Below, piece by piece: positions 62,407 to 64,000 of a DNA stretch of 64,000 bases. The stretch lies in contig NZ_SMZJ02000003.1 of NCBI RefSeq assembly GCF_004358095.2, positions 1 to 64,000 on the forward strand, given 5' to 3'. Each line of letters opens with the position of its first letter. Position 1 is the first letter of the stretch. Origin of the DNA: Seonamhaeicola sediminis (GTDB lineage: Bacteria; Bacteroidota; Bacteroidia; Flavobacteriales; Flavobacteriaceae). Below the pieces are notes generated by a model. The model did no database searches. It had not been told where the DNA came from and saw nothing but the letters and a program-made list of their open reading frames with translations. A program made the position numbers and the translations under genes.

Positions 62407-63801
62407 ATGATTGAAGAACATATTAAACAAATTGAACAAAAACTTGGAGTTAACAAAGTTCTTATAGGAGAAAAAGTTAAAGAGAGATATGAGCATATAT
62501 GGGAAATGGACAAGCCTTTGTGTGCCAAAGCTGTAGTATTTCCGTCAACAACTCAGGATGTCTCAGATATCCTAACTATTTGTCATAAATACCACCAGCC
62601 CATTGTAGTACATGGAGGATTAACAAATCTTACAGGGAGTACAGAAACCAACGCTGATGAATTAGTCATTTGTATGGAAAAAATGAATGTCATTGAAGAA
62701 TTGGACTTATCTAGCCGTACAATAACCGTACAATCAGGGGTAGTCCTAGAAACTATACATCAGGAAGTAGAAAAAGAAAATTTATTATTCCCTATGAGTT
62801 TTGGCGCTCAAGGTTCAGCTCAAATAGGAGGAGTAATTGCAACAAATGCTGGTGGACTTCGTGTTTTTCGATATGGCATGACAAGAAATTTAATTTTAGG
62901 GTTGGAGGTGGTTTTAGCTGATGGGACTATTATCTCTTCCCTGAAAAAAATCATAAAAGATAATTCAGGTTATGATTTAAAACAATTATTTATTGGCTCT
63001 GAAGGCACTTTAGGAGTAATCACTAAAGCCATATTAAGGCTACAACAAAAACCCAAAAGTAGAAATAGTGCATTTGTAGCTATGAACGATTTTGAAAATG
63101 TAGTGTCATTTTTAAAATTTATAGATGAAGGTTTAGCGGGTACCCTAAGTGGTTATGAGTTATTATGGGAACGTAATTTTAAAGCTATGACCAATCCTTC
63201 TACAAATATTTCAAAGCCTTTATCCTACGGATATAAATATTACGTTCTTATAGAAAGTTTGGGCAGTAATCACGAGCAAGATCAACAAAGATTAGAATCA
63301 TTACTGGAAGAAGCTTTGATGGCTAAACTTATCTTAGATGCTGCTTTGGCGCAATCAGTGCAACATACAGAGTTGTTTTGGAGAATTAGAGAAGATGTAG
63401 ATATTCTTGTTTCCCAATGCAATAATGTACAGAATTTTGATGTAAGTCTTCCTGTTTCAGAAATAGGCACCTACGTTGACACTGTTTTTAATATTTTAAA
63501 TAAAATACCAGAAATAGACAACTTTTTTGCTCATGGCCATGTAGCCGATGGAAATATTCACTTTTTAATAAGTAAAAGCAATAATTCGACTGAACTCATA
63601 GATAAAATTAATAATATTATATATACTCCCTTAACTGGTCTTGGAGGATCGGTCTCTGCAGAGCATGGTATAGGGATCCATAAAAAACCTTACCTAAAAT
63701 TTTGTCGCTCAAATGAGGAAATAAAACTTATGCAATCTTTAAAAACTGCCTTGGACTCCAGAGGTATCTTAAATAGAGATAAAATACTTAATCATCAATA
63801 A
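62407..63801 (+). CDS. FAD-linked 2-hydroxyacid oxidoreductase (GlcD/D-lactate dehydrogenase type)
   Basis: A 464-residue PCMH-type flavoprotein. The FAD-binding_4 domain holds PIVVHGGLTNLTGSTETN (about 60-77) and FGAQGSAQIGGVIATNAGG, and LFIGSEGTLGVIT follows. The FAD-oxidase C domain ends ...FFAHGHVADGNIHFLI and SVSAEHGIGIHKKPYL, the classic motifs of D-lactate, glycolate and 2-hydroxyglutarate dehydrogenases. It is 21 bases after the SDR gene. It could oxidise a hydroxy acid produced by the rhamnose route, but the stereochemistry is not settled. The 199 bases after it show no further gene. Confidence 0.88.
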   Translation: MIEEHIKQIEQKLGVNKVLIGEKVKERYEHIWEMDKPLCAKAVVFPSTTQDVSDILTICHKYHQPIVVHGGLTNLTGSTETNADELVICMEKMNVIEELDLSSRTITVQSGVVLETIHQEVEKENLLFPMSFGAQGSAQIGGVIATNAGGLRVFRYGMTRNLILGLEVVLADGTIISSLKKIIKDNSGYDLKQLFIGSEGTLGVITKAILRLQQKPKSRNSAFVAMNDFENVVSFLKFIDEGLAGTLSGYELLWERNFKAMTNPSTNISKPLSYGYKYYVLIESLGSNHEQDQQRLESLLEEALMAKLILDAALAQSVQHTELFWRIREDVDILVSQCNNVQNFDVSLPVSEIGTYVDTVFNILNKIPEIDNFFAHGHVADGNIHFLISKSNNSTELIDKINNIIYTPLTGLGGSVSAEHGIGIHKKPYLKFCRSNEEIKLMQSLKTALDSRGILNRDKILNHQ

Positions 63802-64000
63802 TATCTAGGTCTCTTCAAAAATAATTATGTCAAAGTTTTAACCAGTTCAAATATTTTTTGCTTTAGGGTACTATTTAGCCTTAACACTTTCAGTAAACTT
63901 TAAACTATTTTAAAAATTGCTTACCCTATCTAAAAAATGGTTTTAAGATGTATTATTATCCTACAATAAAGATAAATAAAATAAAAGATAAATCTTACAA

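Noticed and set aside
63802-64000. Start of another gene at the window end
   Set aside because: No frame of useful length or conserved text is visible in these 199 AT-rich bases.

Overview
The window looks like the chromosome of a marine member of the Flavobacteriaceae (Bacteroidota). The reasons are low G+C, weak ribosome binding sites, many copies of the Bacteroidota -7 promoter element TAnnTTTG, type IX secretion components, a Na+-pumping NQR complex, a hybrid two-component system (HTCS) and a sulfatase/rhamnosidase region. I see no mobile element, CRISPR array, rRNA or prophage. One tRNA gene, tRNA-Gly(TCC), is present. The genus cannot be fixed from what I see.

Layout. 1-6.3 kb: a galactose module. 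A GntR-type regulator, aldose epimerase, galactokinase and galactose-1-P uridylyltransferase form one minus-strand operon, divergent from a sodium/sugar symporter. 6.3-12.3 kb: a CDGSH/ferredoxin protein, then a kynurenine-degradation cluster (kynureninase, kynurenine 3-monooxygenase, an SDR without the usual YxxxK, 3-hydroxyanthranilate dioxygenase, ACMS decarboxylase). 12.3-28 kb: mainly housekeeping genes, including M16 and M1 peptidases, TatA, PepE, tRNA-Gly, two GNATs, phosphoglycerate mutase, a HAD phosphatase and a methionine aminopeptidase operon. 27-35.4 kb: ApbE flavin transferase, two small unknown genes and the complete nqrABCDEF operon. 35.5-47 kb: T9SS plug protein, ApaG, an NRDE protein, P5C dehydrogenase, a TPR protein and a 1640-residue T9SS-secreted LamG protein. 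47-64 kb: a region for sulfated rhamnose-containing glycans and rhamnose use.

How the rhamnose region could work (inference). The HTCS senses a glycan fragment. The sulfatase and the GH78 rhamnosidase release L-rhamnose, and RhaT imports it. An amidohydrolase-type lactonase and an SDR fit a non-phosphorylative oxidative route through rhamnonolactone. Two redox proteins sit in the same run: a lipoprotein fusing cytochrome c to a sugar-dehydrogenase propeller, and a FAD-linked 2-hydroxyacid oxidoreductase. The dehydratase and terminal cleavage enzyme are not in the window and would have to be encoded beyond 64 kb or elsewhere.

The points I rate highest are the cytochrome c-sugar dehydrogenase fusion inside the rhamnose operon, the kynurenine-cluster SDR that has lost YxxxK, operator-like repeats next to the second GntR regulator with a partial match in the sulfatase/rhamnosidase promoter region, apparent leaderless genes with a fixed 4-nt gap after the -7 element, and a heptamer repeat directly in front of the M1 peptidase gene.
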